Assembly (NCBI RefSeq): GCF_051014685.1 | Contig: NW_027478965.1 | Location: forward strand, 248,001 to 312,000 | Origin: Ptiloglossa arizonensis | Taxonomy: Eukaryota > Arthropoda > Insecta > Hymenoptera > Colletidae | Direction of reading: 5' to 3' | DNA: 64,000 bases | Shown here: positions 1 through 11,370 of the stretch, in pieces | Position numbering within the stretch: position 1 is the stretch's first letter | How the letters are laid out: every line of letters begins with the position of its first letter | Made by a program: the position numbers and the translations under genes | Notes under the pieces: generated by a model | Database searches by the model: none | What the model was told of the DNA's origin: nothing | The model's input: the letters and a program-made list of their open reading frames with translations, nothing else

Positions 1-132
1 AAACTCGCCCGATTACAACGGTATGAGTAGTTTTCCCATAGGCCGTTCTAGTTAATCGTTTCGAGGATCAGAACTATGAAAATTTTGAGTTTTTCAAGCG
101 TTTCCTACCTCAATACTGCCATATCTCGCGAA

Positions 133-148
133 CGGATTGACCAATCCG
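133..148. other. 16-bp perfect dyad, first of one per monomer
   Basis: CGGATTG-AC-CAATCCG is a perfect 7-bp inverted repeat with a 2-bp centre at monomer positions 133-148. It recurs every 175 bp in the majority of monomers. It is just after the TCGCGA (NruI) site and just before the AAAATTT tract. It could form a small cruciform or bind a dimeric protein. Function is inferred only; the symmetry is directly visible. Confidence 0.9.
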
Positions 149-259
149 CAAAATTTCTGTTGCATCTGAAAGTAGAAACTCGCCCGATTACAACGGTCTG
201 AGTAGTTTTCCCCTAGGCCGTTCTAGTTATTAGTTTCGAGCATCAGAACTGCGAAAATT

Positions 260-272
260 TTGAGTTTCTCAA
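260..272. other. 13-bp perfect hairpin motif, intact example
   Basis: TTGAG-TTT-CTCAA is a 5-bp inverted repeat with a 3-nt loop (monomer positions 85-97). It is intact in monomers with TTTTGAGTTTCTCAAG and broken in those with TTTGGAG, GAGTTTTTCAAG or GATTTTTTC. In the first monomer it is broken by C to T at position 93, so this second monomer is given as the example. Confidence 0.85.
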
Positions 273-875
273 GCGTTTCTTACCTCAAAACTGCCATATC
301 TCGCGAATGGATTGACCAATCCGCAAAATTTCTGTTGCATCTGAATGTAGAAACTCGCCCGATTACAACGGTGTGAGTAGTTTTCCCCTAGGCCGTTCTA
401 GTTATTCGTTTCGAGCATCAGAACTGCGAAAATTTTGAGTTTTTCAAGCGTTTCTTACCTCAAAACTGCCATATCTCGCGGACGGATTGACCAATCCGCA
501 AAATTTCTGTTGCATCTGAAAGTAGAAACTCGCCCGATTAGAACGGTGTGAGTAGTTTTCCCCTAGGCCGTTGTAGTTATTCGTTTCGAGCATTAGAACT
601 GCGAAAATTTGGAGTTCCTCAAGCGTTTCTTACCTCAAAACTGCCATATCTCGCGAACGGATTGACCAATCCGCAAAATTTCTGTTGCAGCTGAAAGTAG
701 AAACTCGCCCGATTACAACGGTATGAGTAGTTTTCCCCTAGGCCGTTCTAGTTATTCGTTTCGAGCATCAGAACTGCGAAAATTTGGAGTTTCTCAAGCG
801 TTTCTTACCTCAAAACTGCCATATCTCGCGAACGGATTGACCAATCTGCAAAATTTCTGTTGCATCTGAAAGTAG

Positions 876-2451
876 AAACTCGCCCGATTACAACGGTATG
901 AGTAGTTTTCCCATAGGCCGTTCTAGTTAATCGTTTCGAGGATCAGAACTATGAAAATTTTGAGTTTTTCAAGCGTTTCCTACCTCAATACTGCCATATC
1001 TCGCGAACGGATTGACCAATCCGCAAAATTTCTGTTGCATCTGAAAGTAGAAACTCGCCCGATTACAACGGTCTGAGTAGTTTTCCCCTAGGCCGTTCTA
1101 GTTATTCGTTTCGAGCATCAGAACTGCGAAAATTTTGAGTTTTTCAAGCATTTCTTACCTCAAAACTGCCATATCTCGCGAACGGATTGACCAATCCGCA
1201 AAATTTCTGTTGCATCTGAAAGTAGAAACTCGCCCGATTACAACGGTATGAGTAGTTTTCCCCTAGGCCGTTCTAGTTATTAGTTTCGAACATCAGAACT
1301 GCGAAAATTTGGAGTTTCTCAAGCGTTTCTTACTTCAAAACTGCCATATCTCGTGAACGTATCGACCAATCTGCAAAATTTCTGTTGCATCTGAAAATAG
1401 AAACTCGCCCGATTACAACGGTATGAGTAGTTTTCCCCTAGGCCGTTCTAGTTATTCGTTTCGAGCATCAGAACTTCGAAAATTTTGAGTTTTTCAAGCG
1501 TTTCTTACCTCAAAACTGCCATATCTCGCGAACGGATTGACCAATCCGCAAAATTTCTGTTGCATCTAAAAGTAGAAACTCGCCCGATTACAACGGTATG
1601 AGTAGTTTTCCCCTAGGCCGTTCTAGTTATTAGTTTCGAACATCAGAACTGCGAAAATTTGGAGTTTCTCAAGCGTTTCTTACCTCAAAACTGCCATATC
1701 TCGCGAACGGATTGACCAATCCGCAAAATTTCTGTTGCAGCTGAAAGTAGAAGCTCGCCCGATTACAACGGTATGAGTAGTTTTCCCCTAGGCCGTTCTA
1801 GTTATTAGTTTCGAGCATCAGAACTGCGAAAATTTTGAGTTTCTCAAGCGTTTCTTACCTCAAAACTGCCATATCTCGCGAATGGATTGACCAATCCGCA
1901 AAATTTCTGTTGCATCTGAATGTAGAAACTCGCCCGATTACAACGGTGTGAGTAGTTTTCCCCTAGGCCGTTCTAGTTATTCGTTTCGAGCATCAGAACT
2001 GCGAAAATTTTGAGTTTTTCAAGCGTTTCTTACCTCAAAACTGCCATATCTCGCGGACGGATTGACCAATCCGCAAAATTTCTGTTGCATCTGAAAGTAG
2101 AAACTCGCCCGATTAGAACGGTGTGAGTAGTTTTCCCCTAGGCCGTTCTAGTTATTCGTTTCGAGCATTAGAACTGCGAAAATTTGGAGTTCCTCAAGCG
2201 TTTCTTACCTCAAAACTGCCATATCTCGCGAACGGATTGACCAATCCGCAAAATTTCTGTTGCAGCTGAAAGTAGAAACTCGCCCGATTACAACGGTATG
2301 AGTAGTTTTCCCCTAGGCCGTTCTAGTTATTCGTTTCGAGCATCAGAACTGCGAAAATTTGGAGTTTCTCAAGCGTTTCTTTACCTCAAAACTGCCATAT
2401 CTCGCGAACGGATTGACCAATCTGCAAAATTTCTGTTGCATCTGAAAGTAG
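876..2451 (+). repeat. Nine-monomer HOR (about 1,576 bp)
   Basis: The block runs from marker monomer A at 876 to the next A at 2,452. The nine monomers are, in order: A; GGTCTGAG with AAGCATTTC; one with CGTATCGACCAATCTGC; CTGAAAATAG with CAGAACTTCG; CATCTAAAAG with CGAACATC; CAGCTG with GAAGCTCG; GAATGTAG; GATTAGAACGGTGTG; and CAGCTG with CAATCTGC. The length is 9 x 175 plus one extra T in TCTTTACC near 2,381. The start is arbitrary, as for any tandem repeat; I use A because it is the most distinctive monomer. Confidence 0.85.
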
Positions 2452-3850
2452 AAACTCGCCCGATTACAACGGTATGAGTAGTTTTCCATAGGCCGTTCTA
2501 GTTAATCGTTTCGAGGATCAGAACTATGAAAATTTTGAGTTTTTCAAGCGTTTCCTACCTCAATACTGCCATATCTCGCGAACGGATTGACCAATCCGCA
2601 AAATTTCTGTTGCATCTGAAAGTAGAAACTCGCCCGATTACAACGGTCTGAGTAGTTTTCCCTAGGCCGTTCTAGTTATTCGTTTCGAGCATCAGAACTG
2701 CGAAAATTTTGAGTTTTTCAAGCATTTCTTACCTCAAAACTGCCATATCTCGCGAACGGATTGACCAATCCGCAAAATTTCTGTTGCATCTGAAAATAGA
2801 AACTCGCCCGATTACAACGGTATGAGTAGTTTTCCCCTAGGCCGTTCTAGTTATTCGTTTCGAGCATCAGAACTTCGAAAATTTTGAGTTTTTCAAGCGT
2901 TTCTTACCTCAAAACTGCCATATCTCGCGAACGGATTGACCAATCCGCAAAATTTCTGTTGCATCTAAAAGTAGAAACTCGCCCGATTACAACGGTATGA
3001 GTAGTTTTCCCCTAGGCCGTTCTAGTTATTAGTTTCGAACATCAGAACTGCGAAAATTTGGAGTTTCTCAAGCGTTTCTTACCTCAAAACTGCCATATCT
3101 CGCGAACGGATTGACCAATCCGCAAAATTTCTGTTGCATCTGAAAGTAGAAACTCGCCCGATTACAACGGTATGACTAGTTTTCCCCTAGGCCCTTCTAG
3201 TTATTAGTTTCTAGCATCAGAAACTGCGAATATTTTGAGTTTCTCAAGCGTTTCTTACATCCAAACTGCCATATCTCGCGAACGGATTGACCAATCCGCA
3301 AAATTTCTGTTGCATCTGAAAGTAGAAGCTCGCCCGATTACAACGGTATGAGTAGTTTTCCCCTAGGCCGTTCTTGTTATTCGTTTCGAGCATCAGAACT
3401 GCGAAAATTTTGATTTTTTCAAACGTTTCTTACATCAAAACTGCCATATCTCGCGAACGGATTGACCAATCCGCAAAATTTCTGTTGCATCTGAAAGTAG
3501 AAACTCGCCCGATTACAACGGTATGAGTAGTTTTCCCCTAGGCCGTTCTAGTTATTAGTTTCGAACATCAGAACTGCGAAAATTTGGAGTTTCTCAAGCG
3601 TTTCTTACCTCAAAACTGCCATATCTCGCGAACGGATTGACCAATCCGCAAAATTTCTGTTGCAGCTGAAAGTAGAAACTCGCCCGATTACAACGGTATG
3701 AGTAGTTTTCCCCTAGGCCGTTCTAGTTATTCGTTTCGAGCATCAGAACTGCGAAAATTTGGAGTTTCTCAAGCGTTTCTTACCTCAAAACTGCCATATC
3801 TCGCGAACGGATTGACCAATCTGCAAAATTTCTGTTGCATCTGAAAGTAG
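2452..3850 (+). repeat. Eight-monomer HOR, copy 1 (1,399 bp)
   Basis: Monomer order: A; GGTCTGAG/AAGCATTTC; CTGAAAATAG/GAACTTCG; CATCTAAAAG/CGAACATC; TATGACTAG/TCTAGCATC/GAATATTTTG; GAAGCTCG/TTCTTGTTATTCG with GATTTTTTCAAACG; CGAACATC/GGAG; CAGCTG/CAATCTGC. The following 1,400 bp repeat this order. This copy has single-base losses in two C-tracts (TTTTCCATAGG near 2,481 and TTTTCCCTAGG near 2,655) and one gain (CAGAAACTGCG near 3,228), which explains 1,399 rather than 1,400. Confidence 0.9.
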
Positions 3851-5250
3851 AATCTCGCCCGATTACAACGGTATGAGTAGTTTTCCCATAGGCCGTTCTA
3901 GTTAATCGTTTCGAGGATCAGAACTATGAAAATTTTGAGTTTTTCAAGCGTTTCCTACCTCAATACTGCCATATCTCGCGAACGGATTGACCAATCCGCA
4001 AAATTTCTGTTGCATCTGAAAGTAGAAACTCGCCCGATTACAACGGTCTGAGTAGTTTTCCCCTAGGCCGTTCTAGTTATTCGTTTCGAGCATCAGAACT
4101 GCGAAAATTTTGAGTTTTTCAAGCATTTCTTACCTCAAAACTGCCATATCTCGCGAACGGATTGACCAATCCGCAAAATTTCTGTTGCATCTGAAAATAG
4201 AAACTCGCCCGATTACAGCGGTATGAGTAGTTTTCCCCTAGGCCGTTCTAGTTATTCGTTTCGAGCATCAGAACTTCGAAAATTTTGAGTTTTTCAAGCG
4301 TTTCTTACCTCAAAACTGCCATATCTCGCGAACGGATTGACCAATCCGCAAAATTTCTGTTGCATCTAAAAGTAGAAACTCGCCCGATTACAACGGTATG
4401 AGTAGTTTTCCCCTAGGCCGTTCTAGTTATTAGTTTCGAACATCAGAACTGCGAAAATTTGGAGTTTCTCAAGCGTTTCTTACCTCAAAACTGCCATATC
4501 TCGCGAACGGATTGACCAATCCGCAAAATTTCTGTTGCATCTGAAAGTAGAAACTCGCCCGATTACAACGGTATGACTAGTTTTCCCCTAGGCCCTTCTA
4601 GTTATTAGTTTCTAGCATCAGAACTGCGAATATTTTGAGTTTCTCAAGCGTTTCTTACATCCAAACTGCCATATCTCGCGAACGGATTGACCAATCCGCA
4701 AAATTTCTGTTGCATCTGAAAGTAGAAGCTCGCCCGATTACAACGGTATGAGTAGTTTTCCCCTAGGCCGTTCTTGTTATTCGTTTCGAGCATCAGAACT
4801 GCGAAAATTTTGATTTTTTCAAACGTTTCTTACATCAAAACTGCCATATCTCGCGAACGGATTGACCAATCCGCAAAATTTCTGTTGCATCTGAAAGTAG
4901 AAACTCGCCCGATTACAACGGTATGAGTAGTTTTCCCCTAGGCCGTTCTAGTTATTAGTTTCGAACATCAGAACTGCGAAAATTTGGAGTTTCTCAAGCG
5001 TTTCTTACCTCAAAACTGCCATATCTCGCGAACGGATTGACCAATCCGCAAAATTTCTGTTGCAGCTGAAAGTAGAAACTCGCCCGATTACAACGGTATG
5101 AGTAGTTTTCCCCTAGGCCGTTCTAGTTATTCGTTTCGAGCATCAGAACTGCGAAAATTTGGAGTTTCTCAAGCGTTTCTTACCTCAAAACTGCCATATC
5201 TCGCGAACGGATTGACCAATCTGCAAAATTTCTGTTGCATCTGAAAGTAG
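3851..5250 (+). repeat. Eight-monomer HOR, copy 2 (1,400 bp)
   Basis: This is a head-to-tail duplicate of 2,452-3,850 with the same eight monomer types in the same order. By eye the only substitutions between copies are AATCTCGCCC for AAACTCGCCC at the start and ACAGCGG for ACAACGG near 4,218, plus the three single-base indels of copy 1. Near identity indicates a recent duplication. A third copy begins at 5,251 with A and then GGTCTGAG, but changes type near 5,510 (TTGAATTTCTC). Confidence 0.92.
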
Positions 5251-7000
5251 AATCTCGCCCGATTACAACGGTATGAGTAGTTTTCCCATAGGCCGTTCTA
5301 GTTAATCGTTTCGAGGATCAGAACTATGAAAATTTTGAGTTTTTCAAGCGTTTCCTACCTCAATACTGCCATATCTCGCGAACGGATTGACCAATCCGCA
5401 AAATTTCTGTTGCATCTGAAAGTAGAAACTCGCCCGATTACAACGGTCTGAGTAGTTTTCCCCTAGGCCGTTCTAGTTATTCGTTTCGAGCATCAGAACT
5501 GCGAAAATTTTGAATTTCTCAAGCGTTTCTTACCTCAAAACTGCCATATCTCGCGAACGGATTGACCAATCCGCAAAATTTCTGTTGCATCTGAAAGTAG
5601 AAACTCGCCCGATTACAACGGTATGAGTAGTTTTCCCCTAGGCCGTTCTAGTTATTAGTTTCGAACATCAGAACTGCGAAAATTTGGAGTTTCTCAAGCG
5701 TTTCTTACCTCAAAACTGCCATATCTCGCGAACGGATTGACCAATCCGCAAAATTTCTGTTGCAGCTGAAAGTAGAAACTCGCCCGATTACAACGGTATG
5801 AGTAGTTTTCCCCTAGGCCGTTCTAGTTATTCGTTTCGAGCATCAGAACTGCGAAAATTTGGAGTTTCTCAAGCGTTTCTTACCTCAAAACTGCCATATC
5901 TCGCGAATGGATTGACCAATCCGCAAAATTTCTGTTGCACCTGAAAGTAAAAACTCGCCCGATTACAACGGTATGAGTAGTTTTCCCCTAGGCCGTTCTA
6001 GTTATTAGTTTCGAGCATCAGAACTGCGAAAATTTTGAGTTTCTCAAGCGTTTCTTACCTCAAAACTGCCATATCTCGCGAATGGATTGACCAATCCGCA
6101 AAATTTCTGTTGCATCTGAAAGTAGAAACTCGCCCGATTACAACGGTATGAGTAGTTTTCCCCTAGGCCGTTCTAGTTATTCGTTTCGAGCATCAGAACT
6201 GCGAAAATTTTGAGTTTTTCAAGCGTTTCTTACCTCAAAACTGCCATATCTCGCGGACGGATTGACCAATCCGCAAAATTTCTGTTGCATCTGAAAGTAG
6301 AAACTCGCCCGATTACAACGGTATGAGTAGTTTTCCCTAGGCCGTTCTAGTTATTAGTTTCGAGCATCAGAACTGCGAAAATTTTGAGTTTCTCAAGCGT
6401 TTCTTACCTCAAAACTGCCATATCTCGCGAATGGATTGACCAATCCGCAAAACTTCTGTTGCATCTGAAAGTAGAAACTCGCCCGATTATAACGGTATGA
6501 GTAGTTTTCCCCTAGGCCGTTCTAGTTATGCGTTTCGAGCATCAGAACTGCGAAAATTTTGAGTTTCTCAAGCGTTTCTTACCTCAAAACTGCCATATCT
6601 CGCGAACGGATTGACAAATCCGCAAAATTTCTGTTGCATCTGAAAGTAGAAACTCGCCCGATTACAACGGTATGAGTAGTTTTCCCCTAGGCCGTTCTAG
6701 TTATTCGTTTCGAGCATCAGAACTGCGAAAATTTTGAGTTTTTCAAGCGTTTCTTACCTCAAAACTGCCATATCTCGCGGACGGATTGACCAATCCGCAA
6801 AATTTCTGTTGCATCTGAAAGTAGAAACTCGCCCGATTAGAACGGTGTGAGTAGTTTTCCCCTAGGCCGTTCTAGTTATTCGTTTCGAGCATTAGAACTG
6901 CGAAAATTTGGAGTTCCTCAAGCGTTTCTTACCTCAAAACTGCCATATCTCGGGAACGGATTGACAAATCCCCAAAATTTCTATTGCATCTGAAATTAGA
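5251..7000 (+). repeat. Ten-monomer mosaic opening the second array domain
   Basis: After A and the GGTCTGAG monomer, this stretch changes to types that dominate up to about 21.9 kb: GAATGGATTG, CACCTGAAAGTAAAAAC, GCGGACGG, a C-tract shortened to TTTTCCCTAGG, AAAACTTCTG (near 6,450), and TTATAACGG with TTATGCGTTTCG (near 6,490). Most of this order recurs at about 15,739-17,311. The last monomer (GATTAGAACGGTGTG, CATTAGAACTGCG, GGGAACGG, AAATCCCC) leads into the 13-monomer duplication that follows. No gene is visible. Confidence 0.8.
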
Positions 7001-9271
7001 TACTCGCCCTATTACAACGGTCTCAGTAGTTTTCCCCTTGGCCGTTCTAGTTATTAGTTTCGAACATCAGAACTGCGAAAATTTGGAGTTTCTCAAGCGT
7101 TTCTTACCTCAAAACTGCCATATCTCGCGAACGGATTGACCAATCCGCAAAATTTCTATTGCAGCTGAAAGTAGAAACTCGCCCGATTACAACGGTATGA
7201 GTAGTTTTCCCCTAGGCCGTTCTTGTTATTCGTTTCGAGCATCAGAACTGCGAAAATTTTGATTTTTTCAAACGTTTCTTACATCAAAACTGCCATATCT
7301 CGCGAACGGATTGACCAATCCGCAAAATTTCTGTTGCATCTGAAAGTAGAAACTCGCCCGATTACAACGGTATGACTAGTTTTCCCCTAGGCCCTTCTAG
7401 TTATTAGTTTCTAGCATCAGAACTGCGAATATTTTGAGTTTCTCAAGCGTTTCTTACATCCAAACTGCCATATCTCGCGAACGGATTGACCAATCCGCAA
7501 AATTTCTGTTGCATCTGAAAGTAGAAGCTCGCCCGATTACAACGGTATGAGTAGTTTTCCCCTAGGCCGTTCTTGTTATTCGTTTCGAGCATCAGAACTG
7601 CGAAAATTTTGATTTTTTCAAACGTTTCTTACATCAAAACTGCCATATCTCGCGAACGGATTGACCAATCCGCAAAATTTCTGTTGCATCTGAAAGTAGA
7701 AACTCGCCCGATTACAACGGTATGAGTAGTTTTCCCCTAGACCGTTCTAGTTATTCGTTTCGAGCATCAGAACTGCGAAAATTTGGAGTTTCTCAAGCGT
7801 TTCTTACCTCAAAACTGCCATATCTCGCGAATGGATTGACCAATCCGCAAAATTTCTGTTGCATCTGAAAGTAGAAACTGGCCCGATTACAACGGTATGA
7901 GTAGTTTTCCCCTAGGCCGTTCTAGTTATTCGTTTCGAGCATCAGAACTTCGAAAATTTTGAGTTTTTCAAGCGTTTCTTACCTCAAAACTGCCATATCT
8001 CGCGAACGGATTGACCAATCCGCAAAATTTCTGTTGCATCTAAAAGTAGAAACTCGCCCGATTACAACGGTATGAGTAGTTTTCCCCTAGGCCGTTCTAG
8101 TTATTAGTTTCGAACATCAGAACTGCGAAAATTTGGAGTTTCTCAAGCGGTTCTTACCTCAAAACTGCCATATCTCGCGAACGGATTGACCAATCCGCAA
8201 AATTTCTGTTGCAGCTGAAAGTAGAAACTCGCCCGATTACAACGGTATGAGTAGTTTTCCCCTAGGCCGTTCTAGTTATTAGTTTCGAGCATCAGAACTG
8301 CGAAAATTTGGAGTTTCTCAAGCGTTTCTTACCTCAAAACTGCCATATCTCGCGAATGGATTGACCAATCCGCAAAATTTCTGTTGCATCTGAAAGTAGA
8401 AACTGGCCCGATTACAACGGTATGAGTAGTTTTCCCTAGGCCGTTCTAGTTATTCGTTTCGAGCATCAGAACTTCGAAAATTTTGAGTTTTTCAAGCGTT
8501 TCTTACCTCAAAACTGCCATATCTCGCGAACGGATTGACCAATCCGCAAAATTCTGTTGCATCTAAAAGTAGACACTCGCCCGATTACAACGGTATGAGT
8601 AGTTTTCCCCTAGGCCGTTCTAGTTATTAGTTTCGAACATCAGAACTGCGAAAATTTGGAGTTTCTCAAGCGTTTCTTACCTCAAAACTGCCATATCTCG
8701 CGAACGGATTGACCAATCCGCAAAATTCTGTTGCAGCTGAAAGTAGAAACTCGCCCGATTACAACGGTATGAGTAGTTTTCCCCTAGGCCGTTCTAGTTA
8801 TTAGTTTCGAGCATCAGAACTGCGAAAATTTTGAGTTTCTCAAGCGTTTCTTACCTCAAAACTGCCATATCTCGCGAATGGATTGACCAATCCGCAAAAT
8901 TTCTGTTGCATCTGAAAGTAGAAACTCGCCCGATTACAACGGTATGAGTAGTTTTCCCCTAGGCCGTTCTAGTTATTCGTTTCGAGCATCAGAACTGCGA
9001 AAATTTTGAGTTTTCAAGCGTTTCTTACCTCAAAACTGCCATATCTCGCGGACGGATTGACCAATCCGCAAAATTTCTGTTGCATCTGAAAGTAGAAACT
9101 CGCCCGATTAGAACGGTGTGAGTAGTTTTCCCCTAGGCCGTTCTAGTTATTCGTTTCGAGCATTAGAACTGCGAAAATTTGGAGTTCCTCAAGCGTTTCT
9201 TACCTCAAAACTGCCATATCTCGGGAACGGATTGACAAATCCCCAAAATTTCTATTGCATCTGAAAGTAGA
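7001..9271 (+). repeat. Thirteen-monomer segment, copy 1 (about 2,271 bp)
   Basis: It is bounded by two occurrences of a rare monomer: TACTCGCCCT with GGTCTCAG and CCCCTTGG, at 7,001 and 9,272. Inside are TATGACTAG/TCTAGCATC/GAATATTTTG, GAAGCTCG, CTAGACCG, AACTGGCCCG (twice) and GAACTTCG (twice). The monomer types with AACTGGCCCG, CATCTAAAAG and CAGCTG occur twice in a row at a 525-bp offset (AACTGGCCCG at 7,876 and 8,401), a local trimer duplication. The rare marker occurs a third time at 14,690. Confidence 0.75.
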
Positions 9272-11370
9272 TACTCGCCCTATTACAACGGTCTCAGTAG
9301 TTTTCCCCTTGGCCGTTCTAGTTATTAGTTTCGAACATCAGAACTGCGAAAATTTGGAGTTTCTCAAGCGTTTCTTACCTCAAAACTGCCATATCTCGCG
9401 AACGGATTGACCAATCCGCAAAATTTCTGTTGCATCTAAAAGTAGAACTCGCCCGATTACAACGGTATGAGTAGTTTTCCCCTAGCCCTTCTAGTTATTA
9501 GTTTCTAGCATCAGAACTGCGAATATTTTGAGTTTCTCAAGCGTTTCTTACATCCAAACTGCCATATCTCGCGAACGGATTGACCAATCCGCAAAATTTC
9601 TGTTGCATCTGAAAGTAGAAGCTCGCCCGATTACAACGGTATGAGTAGTTTTCCCCTAGGCCGTTCTTGTTATTCGTTTCGAGCATCAGAACTGCGAAAA
9701 TTTTGATTTTTTCAAACGTTTCTTACATCAAAACTGCCATATCTCGCGAACGGATTGACCAATCCGCAAAATTTCTGTTGCATCTGAAAGTAGAAACTCG
9801 CCCGATTACAACGGTATGAATAGTTTTCCCCTAGACCGTTCTAGTTATTCGTTTCGAGCATCAGAACTGCGAAAATTTGGAGTTTCTCAAGCGTTTCTTA
9901 CCTCAAAACTGCCATATCTCGCGAATGGATTGACCAATCCGCAAAATTTCTGTTGCATCTGAAAGTAGAAACTCGCCCGATTACAACGGTATGAGTAGTT
10001 TTCCCCTAGGCCGTTCTAGTTATTCGTTTCGAGCATCAGAACTTCGAAAATTTTGAGTTTTTCAAGCGTTTCTTACCTCAAAACTGCCATATCTCGCGAA
10101 CGGATTGACCAATCCGCAAAATTTCTGTTGCATCTGAAAGTAGAAACTCGCCCGATTACAACGGTATGAGTAGTTCTCCCCTAGGCCGTTCTAGTTATTA
10201 GTTTCGAACATCAGAACTGCGAAAATTTGGAGTTTCTCAAGCGTTTCTTACCTCAAAACTGCCATATCTCGCGAACGGATTGACCAATCCGCAAAATTTC
10301 TGTTGCAGCTGAAAGTAGAAACTCGCCCGATTACAACGGTATGAGTAGTTTTCCCCTAGGCCGTTCTAGTTATTAGTTTCGAGCATCAGAACTGCGAAAA
10401 TTTTGAGTTTCTCAAGCGTTTCTTACCTCAAAACTGCCATATCTCGCGAATGGATTGACCAATCCGCAAAATTTCTGTTGCATCTGAAAGTAGAAACTCG
10501 CCCGATTACAACGGTATGAGTAGTTTTCCCCTAGGCCGTTCTAGTTATTCGTTTCGAGCATCAGAACTGCGAAAATTTTGAGTTTTTCAAGCGTTTCTTA
10601 CCTCAAAACTGCCATATCTCGCGGACGGATTGACCAATCCGCAAAATTTCTGTTGCATCTGAAAGTAGAAACTCGCCCGATTACAAAGGTATGAATAGTT
10701 TTCCCCTAGACCGTTCTAGTTATTCGTTTCGAGCATCAGAACTGCGAAAATTTGGAGTTTCTCAAGCGTTTCTTACCTCAAAACTGCCATATCTCGCGAA
10801 TGGATTGACCAATCCGCAAAATTTCTGTTGCATCTGAAAGTAGAAACTCGCCCGATTACAACGGTATGAGTAGTTTTCCCCTAGGCCGTTCTAGTTATTC
10901 GTTTCGAGCATCAGAACTTCGAAAATTTTGAGTTTTTCAAGCGTTTCTTACCTCAAAACTGCCATATCTCGCGAACGGATTGACCAATCCGCAAAATTTC
11001 TGTTGCATCTGAAAGTAGAAACTCGCCCGATTACAACGGTATGAGTAGTTTTCCCCTAGGCAGTTCTAGTTATTAGTTTCGAACATCAGAACTGCGAAAA
11101 TTTGGAGTTTCTCAAGCGTTTCTTACCTCAAAAACTACCATATCTCGCGAACGGATTGACCAATCCGCAAAATTTCTGTTGCAGCTGAAAGTAGAAACTC
11201 GCCCCGATTACAACGGTATGAGTAGTTTTCCCCTAGGCCGTTCTAGTTATTCGTTTCGAGCATCAGAACTGCGAAAATTTGGAGTTTCTCAAGCGTTTCT
11301 TACCTCAAAACTGCCATATCTCGCGAACGGATTGACCAATCTGCAAAATTTCTGTTGCATCTGAAAGTAG
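9272..11370 (+). repeat. Shortened 13-mer copy with an 875-bp pentamer duplication
   Basis: The segment follows the order of 7,001-9,271 but skips some monomers (GTCTCAG type, then directly CCTAGCCCTTCTAG/TCTAGCATC/GAATATTTTG). ATGAATAG with CTAGACCG occurs at 9,816 and again at 10,691, exactly five monomers apart, and the following types (GAATGG, GAACTTCG, CGAACATC, CAGCTG) repeat in order, so a pentamer is duplicated for about 1.8 units. Confidence 0.75.

Larger units (their letters stand above)
1..875 (+). repeat. Five-monomer segment, shortened version of the adjacent 9-mer HOR
   Basis: Five monomers start at 1 (marker monomer A, with TTAATCG and CGAGGATCAGAACTATG), 176, 351, 526 and 701. 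The four from 176 correspond to those at 1,751-2,451: they share CATCTGAATGTAG, GGTGTGAG, GCGGACGG, GATTAGAACGGTGTG, CATTAGAACTGCG and GGAGTTCCTC. The monomer at 176 opens with the GGTCTGAG form that follows A elsewhere (for example at 1,051) but continues like the monomer at 1,751. This suggests loss of four monomers by unequal exchange inside one monomer. Confidence 0.85.
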
